From Anaerolineales bacterium (GTDB lineage Bacteria > Chloroflexota > Anaerolineae > Anaerolineales > Villigracilaceae): 15,481 nt of DNA. Both the position numbers and the translations under genes were made by a program. The stretch is taken from NCBI GenBank assembly GCA_024763295.1, contig JANTFU010000020.1:1-15481 (forward strand), read 5' to 3'. Shown piece by piece: positions 1 through 7,240 of the stretch. The notes beneath the pieces are model-generated. The model made no database searches. It saw nothing but the letters and a program-made list of their open reading frames with translations, and was not told the DNA's origin. How positions within the stretch are numbered: the first letter of the stretch is position 1; each line of letters opens with the position of its first letter.

Positions 1-13
1 TTAATTTTGTTTT

Positions 14-45
14 ATCCCCCTATTTTGCTTGCAAAATGGGGGGAT
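14..45. repeat. Hairpin-forming palindromic repeat
   Basis: The arms ATCCCCCTATTTTGC (14-28) and GCAAAATGGGGGGAT (31-45) pair over 15 positions with one G-T wobble and a TT loop. A second small stem follows (TGCCC at 45-49 with GGGCA at 61-65). The hairpin lies about 105 bases past the stop of the helicase gene, but no T tract follows it on either strand, so it looks more like a dispersed palindromic repeat than a classical terminator. The remaining bases up to 149 show no gene. Confidence 0.6.
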
Positions 46-149
46 GCCCAAGCGAAGCGAGGGCAGGGGGGCTTGTATATCAAGTGCGTAACATGAGGTA
101 ATAAGACGTAAAAGAACCGTGCTACATCTACGAAACCCATAAAAATGGG

Positions 150-3100
150 CTACGAAAACAACACGTCCACATCATCGCGCGTCAGCGATTTGAAGAAACT
201 ACTCTCCGATGAGATCAACTGCTCCACGAGCGCCTTTTTACGCTCCTGCAATTGCAGAATTTTCTCTTCAACCGTGTCACGCGCAATGAACTTATACACA
301 AAGACCGGTTGGTCTTGTCCGATGCGATGGGCGCGGTCGGTGGCTTGCATCTCCACAGCGGGATTCCACCATGGGTCGAGATGGATGACATAATCCGCAG
401 CGGTTAAGTTCAAGCCTACGCCGCCCGCCTTCAGGCTGATGAGGAAAAAGGGAATATTCGGGTCGTTTTGGAATTCGTCCACGCGCTGCTGGCGTTTGCG
501 TGTTTTCCCGTCCAGATAGGTATATTTCAGCTTCGCTTTTTTTAACTCTTTTTCGAGCAGCTTTAGCGTTTGCACAAATTGCGAAAAAATCAGTGCCTTA
601 TGTCCTTCGGCGTGCAGCGTTTCCAGCGTTTCGAGCAGAATTTCAAATTTAGCCACTTCTTTGTTATAGGTCGGCTCCACCAGCGCGGGATGGATGCAAA
701 TCTGGCGTAGGCGCAGCAAACCTTCCAAAATTTGCATACGCGCGTTATTCATGCCGCCATCATCGACCAAGCCCAAAAGTTTGGCGCGATACTTTTCGCG
801 CGTTTGCTCATAGAGCTTGCGTTGCGCGGCGTCAAACTCCGTATAAATCACACGTTCCGTGATGGGCGGGAGTTCAGGGGCAACCTGCTCTTTTGTGCGT
901 CGCAAAATAAAGGGATAGACCATGCGCTTCAGGAGGGCGACTTCCTGTTCCCCATCCCGGCTTTCGATTGCTTTGGCAAAATCCCGCTTAAAATAATCCA
1001 AATTCCCTAAGAGACCGGGATTCAAAAAGGCAAACTGTGACCAAAGCTCAAAAGAATTATTTTCAACGGGTGTACCGGTCATCGCCAAACGGTGTTCGGC
1101 ATTCAGCAAACGTGCCGCCTTCGCCGTCTTTGCCAGCGGGTTTTTAATTGCTTGTGATTCATCCAACACGACCATGCTAAAGCGATAATTGCGCAAGCTC
1201 TCCACATCGCGCAGCATTGTGCCGTAGGTCGTGATGATAATGTCGTACGCATCGAAGCTGCTCATTTCCTTGTCACGATCAGCGCCGATATACTCCAGGA
1301 TACGTAAATCGGGCGTGAATGTAGCGGATTCACGCTGCCAGTTGGTCAGCAAACTTTTGGGGACGACCAGCAGCGCCGCAGCCGTGCTTTGGGCTTGCTC
1401 CCGTCGATTTTGCAGATATGCCAACATTTGAATGGTTTTCCCCAACCCCATATCGTCTGCCAGAATACCGCCAAAGCCGTATTCGCGCAGAAAATGCAGC
1501 CAGTCTAGCCCGGCTTTTTGATAGGGACGCAACTCGCCCGTGAAGCCTTTCGGAACGGGTTGCTTGGCAATCCCTTGTAAGTTGCGCAGGCGTTGACGCT
1601 TTTCTTCAAATTCTGCGGCAATATTGGCGTGTTCGGCGTCTTCGAGCAACTCGTCGAGCATGGTTAGCTGGTAGTCGCGCACGCGCAGACCGTCTTCGGT
1701 CTCTTTGGTCATGTTGAAGATGTGTTTGTAGCGTTCGAGCCATGCGGGCGGAATTTGCCCGATGCTCCCATCTGCCAGTTTGATGAAATTCTCACCGCGT
1801 TTGAGTGCTTGGCGCACTTCTTTGAGTTTGACCTGCTGTTCGCCGTATTGAATTTTGACATCCAGATCAAACCAGTCGATGCCGCTGGTGATGTTCAGGC
1901 TGATGGAAGGTTTATTTTTATTGAGTTTGCCGAGCGTGTCTTTGTCGCCATAAATTTCAAAGCCTGCTTCGGTCAGGGCGGGGATGGATTTGGTTAGAAA
2001 ATCATAGGGATGCGTCCGCACGCGCAAAAGAAATTCGCCGTATTGCTTGCCGCGTTTTAAGCCAAAGGTGGCGCCTTTGATCATGTCGTAGATGGCGAAT
2101 TCCCGTGCGGGTTGGCGGTGGATACGTACCAAATTCCAAGAGTCGGGCACATCTTCCATTTTGACGGGATCAGGATTTTTCTCCGCGGGCGTTTCGTGAA
2201 TTCCGTAGCCAAAACGCAGTTCAGCGACCAGTTCATCCTGTTCTTTGCGCAGGTAAAGGCGTGGGACGGGGTCTTCTTCCACATCCGCATAGGAAATTTG
2301 GTCGCCTTTGATGGGCAGATGTGTGGCGATTTCGGGCAAGTAATTTTCGCGGAAGTAGGCTTCGTCTTCAAATGGGATTTGGAGCGGGAAGGCGGAGAGC
2401 AGCGGCAGGCTGGCGGGGTTGCTGACGCTCACAAGTTTTTTGCCGGTCAGAATCCAAGCGGGATCGTCCGAGACGATGGCGAGGTTATCTTTGGCGGAGG
2501 TGTAAATTTTGCCGTCGAGTTCTGCACCTGACTGAATCATGTAGCCGTTTTTATTTTGGACGAGGGCGGCTTTAATCTCGACTTCTTCGGGGTGGATGTC
2601 GAGTTTGCCTTGCAGTTCGTGATAACCGTCAACTAGGAAGATGGGCGCCTCAAACGAGGCAAGTTGTGGCAGGTAGGAGCCAAAATCTTCTGTGCCGGAG
2701 TAGTAACCGCTCTCTTGCAAGATGAAGTTGAAAAGTAATATGCCTTCGGGTGGTAAATTTAGGCAGCCAGCCGGTTTGATAACATTATAGGGGCGCTCAA
2801 GGTACTCAAGCCAATGTTTCTTGGTTTCGAGCATCTCACGAATTTCCACGGGTGTTTTCCCGAGGGCATAGGCTTTGATCCACCTTTGATTGGTGATGAC
2901 GCGCGCAGAAAGCGAAAAGCTGGTGCCATAGTAATAATGATTTTCGCGGTGTAATAAGAACAGAGCGATATATGGCTTGGCTTTTCTGGTCCTGTGGGTT
3001 TTGGGTAGATTTTCAAGGGTGGTAAAAAGCTTGTCTTCCCAACGACGGGGGGCGGAAACAGGTTGGGTACGATTTTCGGTGATTTTTAGTAAATTACTGA

Positions 3101-3380
3101 CTGCAAGGAAAGATGCAACAATATGTTTACAAACCTTGACCTGAGCCGCATGGGGACAATCACACGAGAAACGCAGATCACCGTTTTCAGCTACATGGAT
3201 ATCAACATTGTAGTTAGCACCATAGCTGCCTTCGACGAGACAGTGGGCATCAGGACCCTTGACGTTAATTTCGTAGACTTTTTCATTACGAAAATATTTT
3301 TTGCCGCGCTGCATAACAGCGCTGCTGGCATAGTTTGAAAGTGGGAAGTTATCGAGGATTTCGTGGGTTAAGTTGGGCAT
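150..3380 (-). CDS. SNF2-family helicase with N-terminal SWIM zinc finger
   Basis: Predicted cytoplasmic, ATP-driven DNA translocase of the SNF2/Rad54-like group, 1076 residues. Residues 73-86 form a SWIM zinc finger (C73, C75, C84, H86). A long middle part (about 100-600) fits the bacterial SNF2-associated region. The motor follows: Walker A DDMGLGKT at 642-649, motif II DESQ at 740-743 (family usually DEAQ or DEGH), motif III around LAMTGTP at 765-771, and the C-terminal helicase lobe with FSQF (932-935), AGGVGLNL (985-992) and QATDRAHRIGQ (1012-1022). All motor motifs are present, so the protein should be active. The gene starts 32 bases after the kinase gene on the same strand and has no clear Shine-Dalgarno site, which suggests co-transcription. 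The cellular role (transcription recycling, repair or other) cannot be read from sequence. A defence role is possible for SNF2 proteins in general, but nothing nearby supports it. Confidence 0.93.
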   Translation of the reverse strand: MPNLTHEILDNFPLSNYASSAVMQRGKKYFRNEKVYEINVKGPDAHCLVEGSYGANYNVDIHVAENGDLRFSCDCPHAAQVKVCKHIVASFLAVSNLLKITENRTQPVSAPRRWEDKLFTTLENLPKTHRTRKAKPYIALFLLHRENHYYYGTSFSLSARVITNQRWIKAYALGKTPVEIREMLETKKHWLEYLERPYNVIKPAGCLNLPPEGILLFNFILQESGYYSGTEDFGSYLPQLASFEAPIFLVDGYHELQGKLDIHPEEVEIKAALVQNKNGYMIQSGAELDGKIYTSAKDNLAIVSDDPAWILTGKKLVSVSNPASLPLLSAFPLQIPFEDEAYFRENYLPEIATHLPIKGDQISYADVEEDPVPRLYLRKEQDELVAELRFGYGIHETPAEKNPDPVKMEDVPDSWNLVRIHRQPAREFAIYDMIKGATFGLKRGKQYGEFLLRVRTHPYDFLTKSIPALTEAGFEIYGDKDTLGKLNKNKPSISLNITSGIDWFDLDVKIQYGEQQVKLKEVRQALKRGENFIKLADGSIGQIPPAWLERYKHIFNMTKETEDGLRVRDYQLTMLDELLEDAEHANIAAEFEEKRQRLRNLQGIAKQPVPKGFTGELRPYQKAGLDWLHFLREYGFGGILADDMGLGKTIQMLAYLQNRREQAQSTAAALLVVPKSLLTNWQRESATFTPDLRILEYIGADRDKEMSSFDAYDIIITTYGTMLRDVESLRNYRFSMVVLDESQAIKNPLAKTAKAARLLNAEHRLAMTGTPVENNSFELWSQFAFLNPGLLGNLDYFKRDFAKAIESRDGEQEVALLKRMVYPFILRRTKEQVAPELPPITERVIYTEFDAAQRKLYEQTREKYRAKLLGLVDDGGMNNARMQILEGLLRLRQICIHPALVEPTYNKEVAKFEILLETLETLHAEGHKALIFSQFVQTLKLLEKELKKAKLKYTYLDGKTRKRQQRVDEFQNDPNIPFFLISLKAGGVGLNLTAADYVIHLDPWWNPAVEMQATDRAHRIGQDQPVFVYKFIARDTVEEKILQLQERKKALVEQLISSESSFFKSLTRDDVDVLFS

Positions 3381-3412
3381 ATTTTGATATGAAAGTGAAT
3401 GATTAGACGATG

Positions 3413-5002
3413 CTAGTTTTTAGCGGGGTAAGGGCTGGGAATTTCCACATGCAGGACAAAGCCGCCTTCAGGGGGCGAATCCGTACTCATGGTGCCACCG
3501 AGCAAGGCGGCGCGCTCGCTGATGCCGAGCAAACCAAAATGTTTTTGGGATGAGAGACCAACCAGATCGAGTGAAGGCGCCATTCCTTTGCCATCATCGG
3601 CGATGCGTACCAAGAGGTTGTCTTTGGATGTGCGGCGCACAGTTACGGAGGCATGTTTGGCGGTGGCATGTTTGCCGATATTATTTAAGCCTTCTTGCAC
3701 GATACGAAAGATGGTAATCTCTGTTGTCTCGGGCAAGCGTCCCAGTTTGGGATCGACTTCGATCTCAATCGCGGTTCCTGAACGCTCTTGCCACTCTTCG
3801 GCATGGGAGCGGATAGCGGCTGCCAAGCCATGATTGTCGATGGTGGGAGGACGTAGGTCACGGCAAAGTTGGCGCAAATCGCCGACAACTTGACGAATCT
3901 CTTCGCGGACAGGCTCTAAACCAACACCTTTCTCGCCTGAATTCAAACGGTCTTCGCTTTCTTCCAGTAGATAATTGGCGCTGAGTAAATCTTGAATGAC
4001 CGAGTCGTGCAATTCGCGCGCCAAGGCTTTTCGTTCTTCTTCGCGCTCGGTTAGCAGACGCCGTTGAGCCGCTTGCAGGGCGGTATTTAGTCCGTCTGAA
4101 GCATTCACCTGCGCGCTTAATTTTTGAATGAGTTGCCGATTGAGCGTATCGCTGGCTTCAAGGTCCTCATGCAAGGCAGCCTGCTGGCGGAAAAGCTCGG
4201 TGGTTTGCTTTTGGGCAGCGTGATAATTTTCAAGCGCCCAAATAACAGGCGTGACTTGCTTCGGGTTTCCGGCACCGACAATCAACTCGACAATATCGCG
4301 CGGGGTCACTTCTGCGGTGGCGCGGAGGGCAGAGACTTTGCCTTCAAAGAGAACAAGGATACGGTCGGTAATTTTGAAGAGGTGATTGAGATTGTCGCTA
4401 CTAATGATGACGCTGGTACCATTCTCTTTGAGTTTTTGGATATGCTTCAGAATCAGTTCCTGACGGCGGAAACTAAGATTGGGGAGGAAGTCATCAAGCA
4501 GGAGTAATTTGGGGGGCAGGCACACAGCCCGTGCAAAGGCAACCAAGTGCCGGTGTTCGTCCGTCAGGTCGCGTGTTTTTTTACGGAGAAAGTCAGGGGC
4601 AAGCTCAAAGCTGCCAAGCAAGTCATGTGCGTGGGCGTACATCTCTTTCCAAGCGCGGACACCAATTGTGCCACGCCAATCGATCTCGTGTCCCAAAAAG
4701 ATATTGTGAACAACATCCAGATTATCTAGTAATTGTGGGCTTTGGTAGACCAACTCGATGCCCGCCTGACGGACATCGACAACTTTTTTGAAACTGTGAT
4801 CTTTGCCTTCAAAAAGAATTTCGCCGCCGGTGGGAGGCATGGCTGCCCCAATCAGGTTTAATAGGGTTGATTTGCCTGAACCGCGGCGACCGACCAAGCC
4901 TAAAACTTCCCCCGAATTGAGATCGAAGCTGACTTCTTTTAAGACACGCAAATGTCCATGTGTTTTGGAAAGCGAGCGGACTTGAAGCAATTTGTTCGAC
5001 AT
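3413..5002 (-). CDS. Soluble histidine kinase fused to degenerate ABC transporter ATPase domain
   Basis: A 529-residue protein without membrane segments. Residues 1-245 are a single-domain sugar-transporter ATPase of the FrcA/CUT2 type: Walker A GRRGSGKST (38-46) and the Q-loop Q87 are kept. The signature region reads LTDEH (146-150) in place of L-S-G-G-Q, Walker B ends in Asp-Asp (170-171) so the catalytic Glu is Asp, and the switch His is Asp203. ATP may bind, but normal hydrolysis is doubtful. Residues about 258-325 are rich in Gln, Glu, Leu and Ala, like a signalling coiled coil. A HisKA_3 domain follows with the phospho-acceptor His332 in ELHDSVIQ, then HATPase_c with N-box EGLNN (437-441), G1 DDGKG (469-473) and G2 region GLLGISERA (490-498). 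The kinase half looks intact. The gene follows the upstream gene by 14 bases. The likely partner is the LuxR-type regulator at 13365-14414, because this kinase class pairs with that regulator class. That the ATPase domain senses transporter or sugar state is inference. Confidence 0.93.
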   Translation of the reverse strand: MSNKLLQVRSLSKTHGHLRVLKEVSFDLNSGEVLGLVGRRGSGKSTLLNLIGAAMPPTGGEILFEGKDHSFKKVVDVRQAGIELVYQSPQLLDNLDVVHNIFLGHEIDWRGTIGVRAWKEMYAHAHDLLGSFELAPDFLRKKTRDLTDEHRHLVAFARAVCLPPKLLLLDDFLPNLSFRRQELILKHIQKLKENGTSVIISSDNLNHLFKITDRILVLFEGKVSALRATAEVTPRDIVELIVGAGNPKQVTPVIWALENYHAAQKQTTELFRQQAALHEDLEASDTLNRQLIQKLSAQVNASDGLNTALQAAQRRLLTEREEERKALARELHDSVIQDLLSANYLLEESEDRLNSGEKGVGLEPVREEIRQVVGDLRQLCRDLRPPTIDNHGLAAAIRSHAEEWQERSGTAIEIEVDPKLGRLPETTEITIFRIVQEGLNNIGKHATAKHASVTVRRTSKDNLLVRIADDGKGMAPSLDLVGLSSQKHFGLLGISERAALLGGTMSTDSPPEGGFVLHVEIPSPYPAKN

Positions 5003-5023
5003 AGGCTAGGATTGTACTAGCCT
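5003..5023 (-). promoter_or_regulatory. Hairpin spanning stop/start junction
   Basis: Perfect 7-bp arms, AGGCTAG (5003-5009) and CTAGCCT (5017-5023), flank a 7-base loop. The stem contains the stop codon of the upstream gene and ends right next to the ATG of the kinase gene, where a Shine-Dalgarno site would be expected and none is seen. It may couple translation of the kinase to that of the upstream gene or lower it. This is a structural reading only. Confidence 0.45.
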
Positions 5024-5919
5024 TTGAGTAAGTCTTCCAATCTTTCTTTGAATTTGCGAGCTTTGGTGTGATTGGGTTCCGAGTAGACGCGTTCAAGCGT
5101 GATGTCGGGGTTGATGGTGAATGTCAGATTGAGCAACGAATCTTCTCTTTCGGTCTCTGAAACGGCACGCAGATTTTCAATGGGCACATAATACCAGATG
5201 CCACCGTAGCGATTGCCGTTGCGTTGCAGGTTTTCGGGGTCTTCTTCGATCAGGATAAGTTCAAGTTCGGTGAGAATGGTGAGATGCGGATTGACAACTA
5301 AATGATCGAGTTTTCCATGTAAGAGCGGAAAGACGCTGCGGGTGACTTCAGGTTGTAAGATCGTTGTAATGACTTCTTCATCGCCTTTGAGACTGTTTTT
5401 GGCAAAATTAAAAAACTTGAAGTTTTGACGTGCGAGATAATGAAAGGCACGCACGTCACGCGGAATTCTTCTGCCGGACAAAGAACGTAAGGCATCAAGA
5501 AATGGCTCGATATGGCGATGTGTGGCGGTATTGTAGACGATGGTATTGCTAATGCTTTCGCCGTTTTCGTCTAGCCCCGTGACGGTAAACCAAGAATATA
5601 AAAGCACACGCCCAACTTCAAGGTATGCCAAACGCTCTTTTGGAAAGGCAATTTTCTTCAACGCCCCTGCGTGATTTTCGATGATGTAGAGCGTTTCATG
5701 CCACCAGAAGACGAGTTTTTCACAGGGTGGCGAGTTTTGTGCGTTGACCGGTGGCGCGATTACCATCGGCGGGAAATGCGGGTTTGTTCCCAATAAGCTG
5801 TTTAACTGATTTTTATAGACAGGTGGTACCTCGGAAAAACCTGCAATTGGCTTTACCCAAGAACCCATTGTTTGGCGGGCACCGGTCATCAGCTTTACGG
5901 GTGAAGTATTTTCTGCCAT
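5017..5919 (-). CDS. Hypothetical protein, possibly two PH-like domains
   Basis: I do not recognise this 300-residue family. It has no signal peptide and no membrane segment. After a Pro-rich N-terminal part (about 1-65), two beta-rich stretches (about 66-147 and 185-298) each have alternating hydrophobic strands and end in an amphipathic helix. The second runs from HLTILTELELILIEEDP through WYYVPIENLRAV to KFKERLEDLL, which is the general look of bacterial PH-like domains (YokE type). That fold call is inference. It is the first gene of an apparent operon with the ABC-histidine kinase (14 bases downstream) and the SNF2 helicase, so it may be an accessory or sensor partner of the kinase. The ATG at 5919 has no strong Shine-Dalgarno site. 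The 5920-5997 leader is the only room for a promoter after the upstream hairpin. Confidence 0.8.
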   Translation of the reverse strand: MAENTSPVKLMTGARQTMGSWVKPIAGFSEVPPVYKNQLNSLLGTNPHFPPMVIAPPVNAQNSPPCEKLVFWWHETLYIIENHAGALKKIAFPKERLAYLEVGRVLLYSWFTVTGLDENGESISNTIVYNTATHRHIEPFLDALRSLSGRRIPRDVRAFHYLARQNFKFFNFAKNSLKGDEEVITTILQPEVTRSVFPLLHGKLDHLVVNPHLTILTELELILIEEDPENLQRNGNRYGGIWYYVPIENLRAVSETEREDSLLNLTFTINPDITLERVYSEPNHTKARKFKERLEDLLKG

Positions 5920-5997
5920 AAGATTTCACAAAAGAAGAGATGTTGTGTACGTTTTTCGATGAACCTTTTTCCGAAAAAATCCAATTGGGCTAACACA

Positions 5998-6020
5998 AGG
6001 GCGGGGTTTTGCCCCGCCCT
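5998..6020 (-). terminator. GC-rich hairpin, likely end of sugar transport operon
   Basis: Arms AGGGCGGGG (5998-6006) and CCCCGCCCT (6012-6020) form a perfect 9-bp stem with a 5-base loop, 20 bases past the permease stop codon. On the minus strand the tail after the stem is only modestly T-rich (TTGTGTTAG), so it is an imperfect intrinsic terminator. It separates the transporter genes from the kinase operon. Confidence 0.6.
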
Positions 6021-6039
6021 GAAAAAATAACGATTTTTT

Positions 6040-7227
6040 TTATTTACCCTGATTACGGGTGGCAACATCAAAAATCACGGCAGCGACGAGCACCGCACCA
6101 CGCACGATGTATTGATAGGAAATGCCAATCCCCATCAAATTCATGCCGTTGGTTAGCGACATCATCACGAGCGCACCGACAATCGCGCCGGTCACTTTGC
6201 CGACACCACCGGAAACGGAGACACCACCGACAAAGGCAGCCGCGATCGCGTCCAACTCAAAGAGCGTTCCCGCAGTGGTGGTTGCCGACTGCAAACGTGA
6301 GGCAAAAAGGATGCCGGAAAGCGCCGTTAGCGCGCCCATCGACATGAAGACTGCGTAGGTAATCTTGCTCACATCAATACCGCTTAATTCTGCGGCATCG
6401 GGATTGCCGCCAACGGCATAAATATGTCTGCCGAGTACTGTTTTATTCGCCACAAAATCATAGATGATTGTCACAACCAAAACGACAACCAAGGTCCACG
6501 AGAGACCGTTATAGCCGGAGAGCAACCAAGTGATCCCAACGAAAAGCGCCGAAACAAAGACCAGTTGGAGAGCAAAAATCTCTTGTGGCAAAACTTCAAA
6601 ATCATAAGACTTTTTGGCGTTCCGGTCTCGAATAGCACTGATGACATACAAAATCGTAGCGATGATGCCAAGCAAAATGGTCAGCTTGTGCGTTCCGGGC
6701 ATGAAGTTTGCCAAGAAGGGCAAATCAGGGATATAGCCGTTGCCGATCGCATTGAAGGCATCGTTCGAAATGATGATGGTGCCGGTACTTTCGGTGACTA
6801 CCAGAATCGCGCCGCGATAAATCAACCAGCCAGCCAGCGTTGCCACAAACGCAGGGATATTCATCTTGGCGACCAAAAAAGCTGTGATCGCACCAGCGAA
6901 AGTTCCGAGTACGAGGGTCAGCGGAATGACAACCCAAACCGGCAAACCCCAAAATTCCATCGCGATGGCGGCAATAGCACCGAGGAAACCCGCCAAAAAG
7001 CCGACCGAAAGGTCAATATGGCGGATAACAATCACCAGCGTCATGCCAACACCCAAAACGGCAATATAACCGGTCTGGTTAAGCAGGTTGCTGATATTAC
7101 GCGCCGAAACAAAAATGCCATCGGTGGTGAAGCCGAAGAAGGCAATGATCACGAATAGGGCAATAAACATGCCGTATTCACGAATATTTTCTTTCAATAC
7201 TTTCTGAAGGTCTTGGACAAAGGACAT
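6040..7227 (-). CDS. mmsB: CUT2 sugar ABC transporter permease (MmsB/GguB/XylH type)
   Basis: Inner-membrane permease of 395 residues that would form the translocation path for monosaccharides with the ATPase encoded just upstream. It is highly hydrophobic with around ten predicted segments, carries the family hallmark IDLSVG near residues 71-76, and has the cytoplasmic coupling region GRHIYAVGGNPDAAELSGI near 267-285. A charged loop near 210-222 (RDRNAKKSYDF) matches the longer members of the xylose/multiple-monosaccharide branch. I place the start at 7227 rather than at the in-frame ATG 35 codons earlier. A good AAGGAG (7237-7242) precedes 7227, and the longer start would overlap the ATPase gene and add a basic non-membrane extension. 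The Shine-Dalgarno site overlaps the ATPase stop codon, so the two genes are probably translationally coupled. Confidence 0.93.
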   Translation of the reverse strand: MSFVQDLQKVLKENIREYGMFIALFVIIAFFGFTTDGIFVSARNISNLLNQTGYIAVLGVGMTLVIVIRHIDLSVGFLAGFLGAIAAIAMEFWGLPVWVVIPLTLVLGTFAGAITAFLVAKMNIPAFVATLAGWLIYRGAILVVTESTGTIIISNDAFNAIGNGYIPDLPFLANFMPGTHKLTILLGIIATILYVISAIRDRNAKKSYDFEVLPQEIFALQLVFVSALFVGITWLLSGYNGLSWTLVVVLVVTIIYDFVANKTVLGRHIYAVGGNPDAAELSGIDVSKITYAVFMSMGALTALSGILFASRLQSATTTAGTLFELDAIAAAFVGGVSVSGGVGKVTGAIVGALVMMSLTNGMNLMGIGISYQYIVRGAVLVAAVIFDVATRNQGK

Positions 7228-7240
7228 TTTCTTCTTCTCC

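Noticed and set aside
136..149. Small stem CCCAT/ATGGG after the helicase stop as terminator
   Set aside because: Only five base pairs with a short mixed tail; too weak to call.
6424..7158. A 244-codon plus-strand open frame opposite the mmsB permease
   Set aside because: Its product is very rich in Asn, Asp, Arg and Gln with no fold-like pattern; it is the complement of membrane-segment codons.
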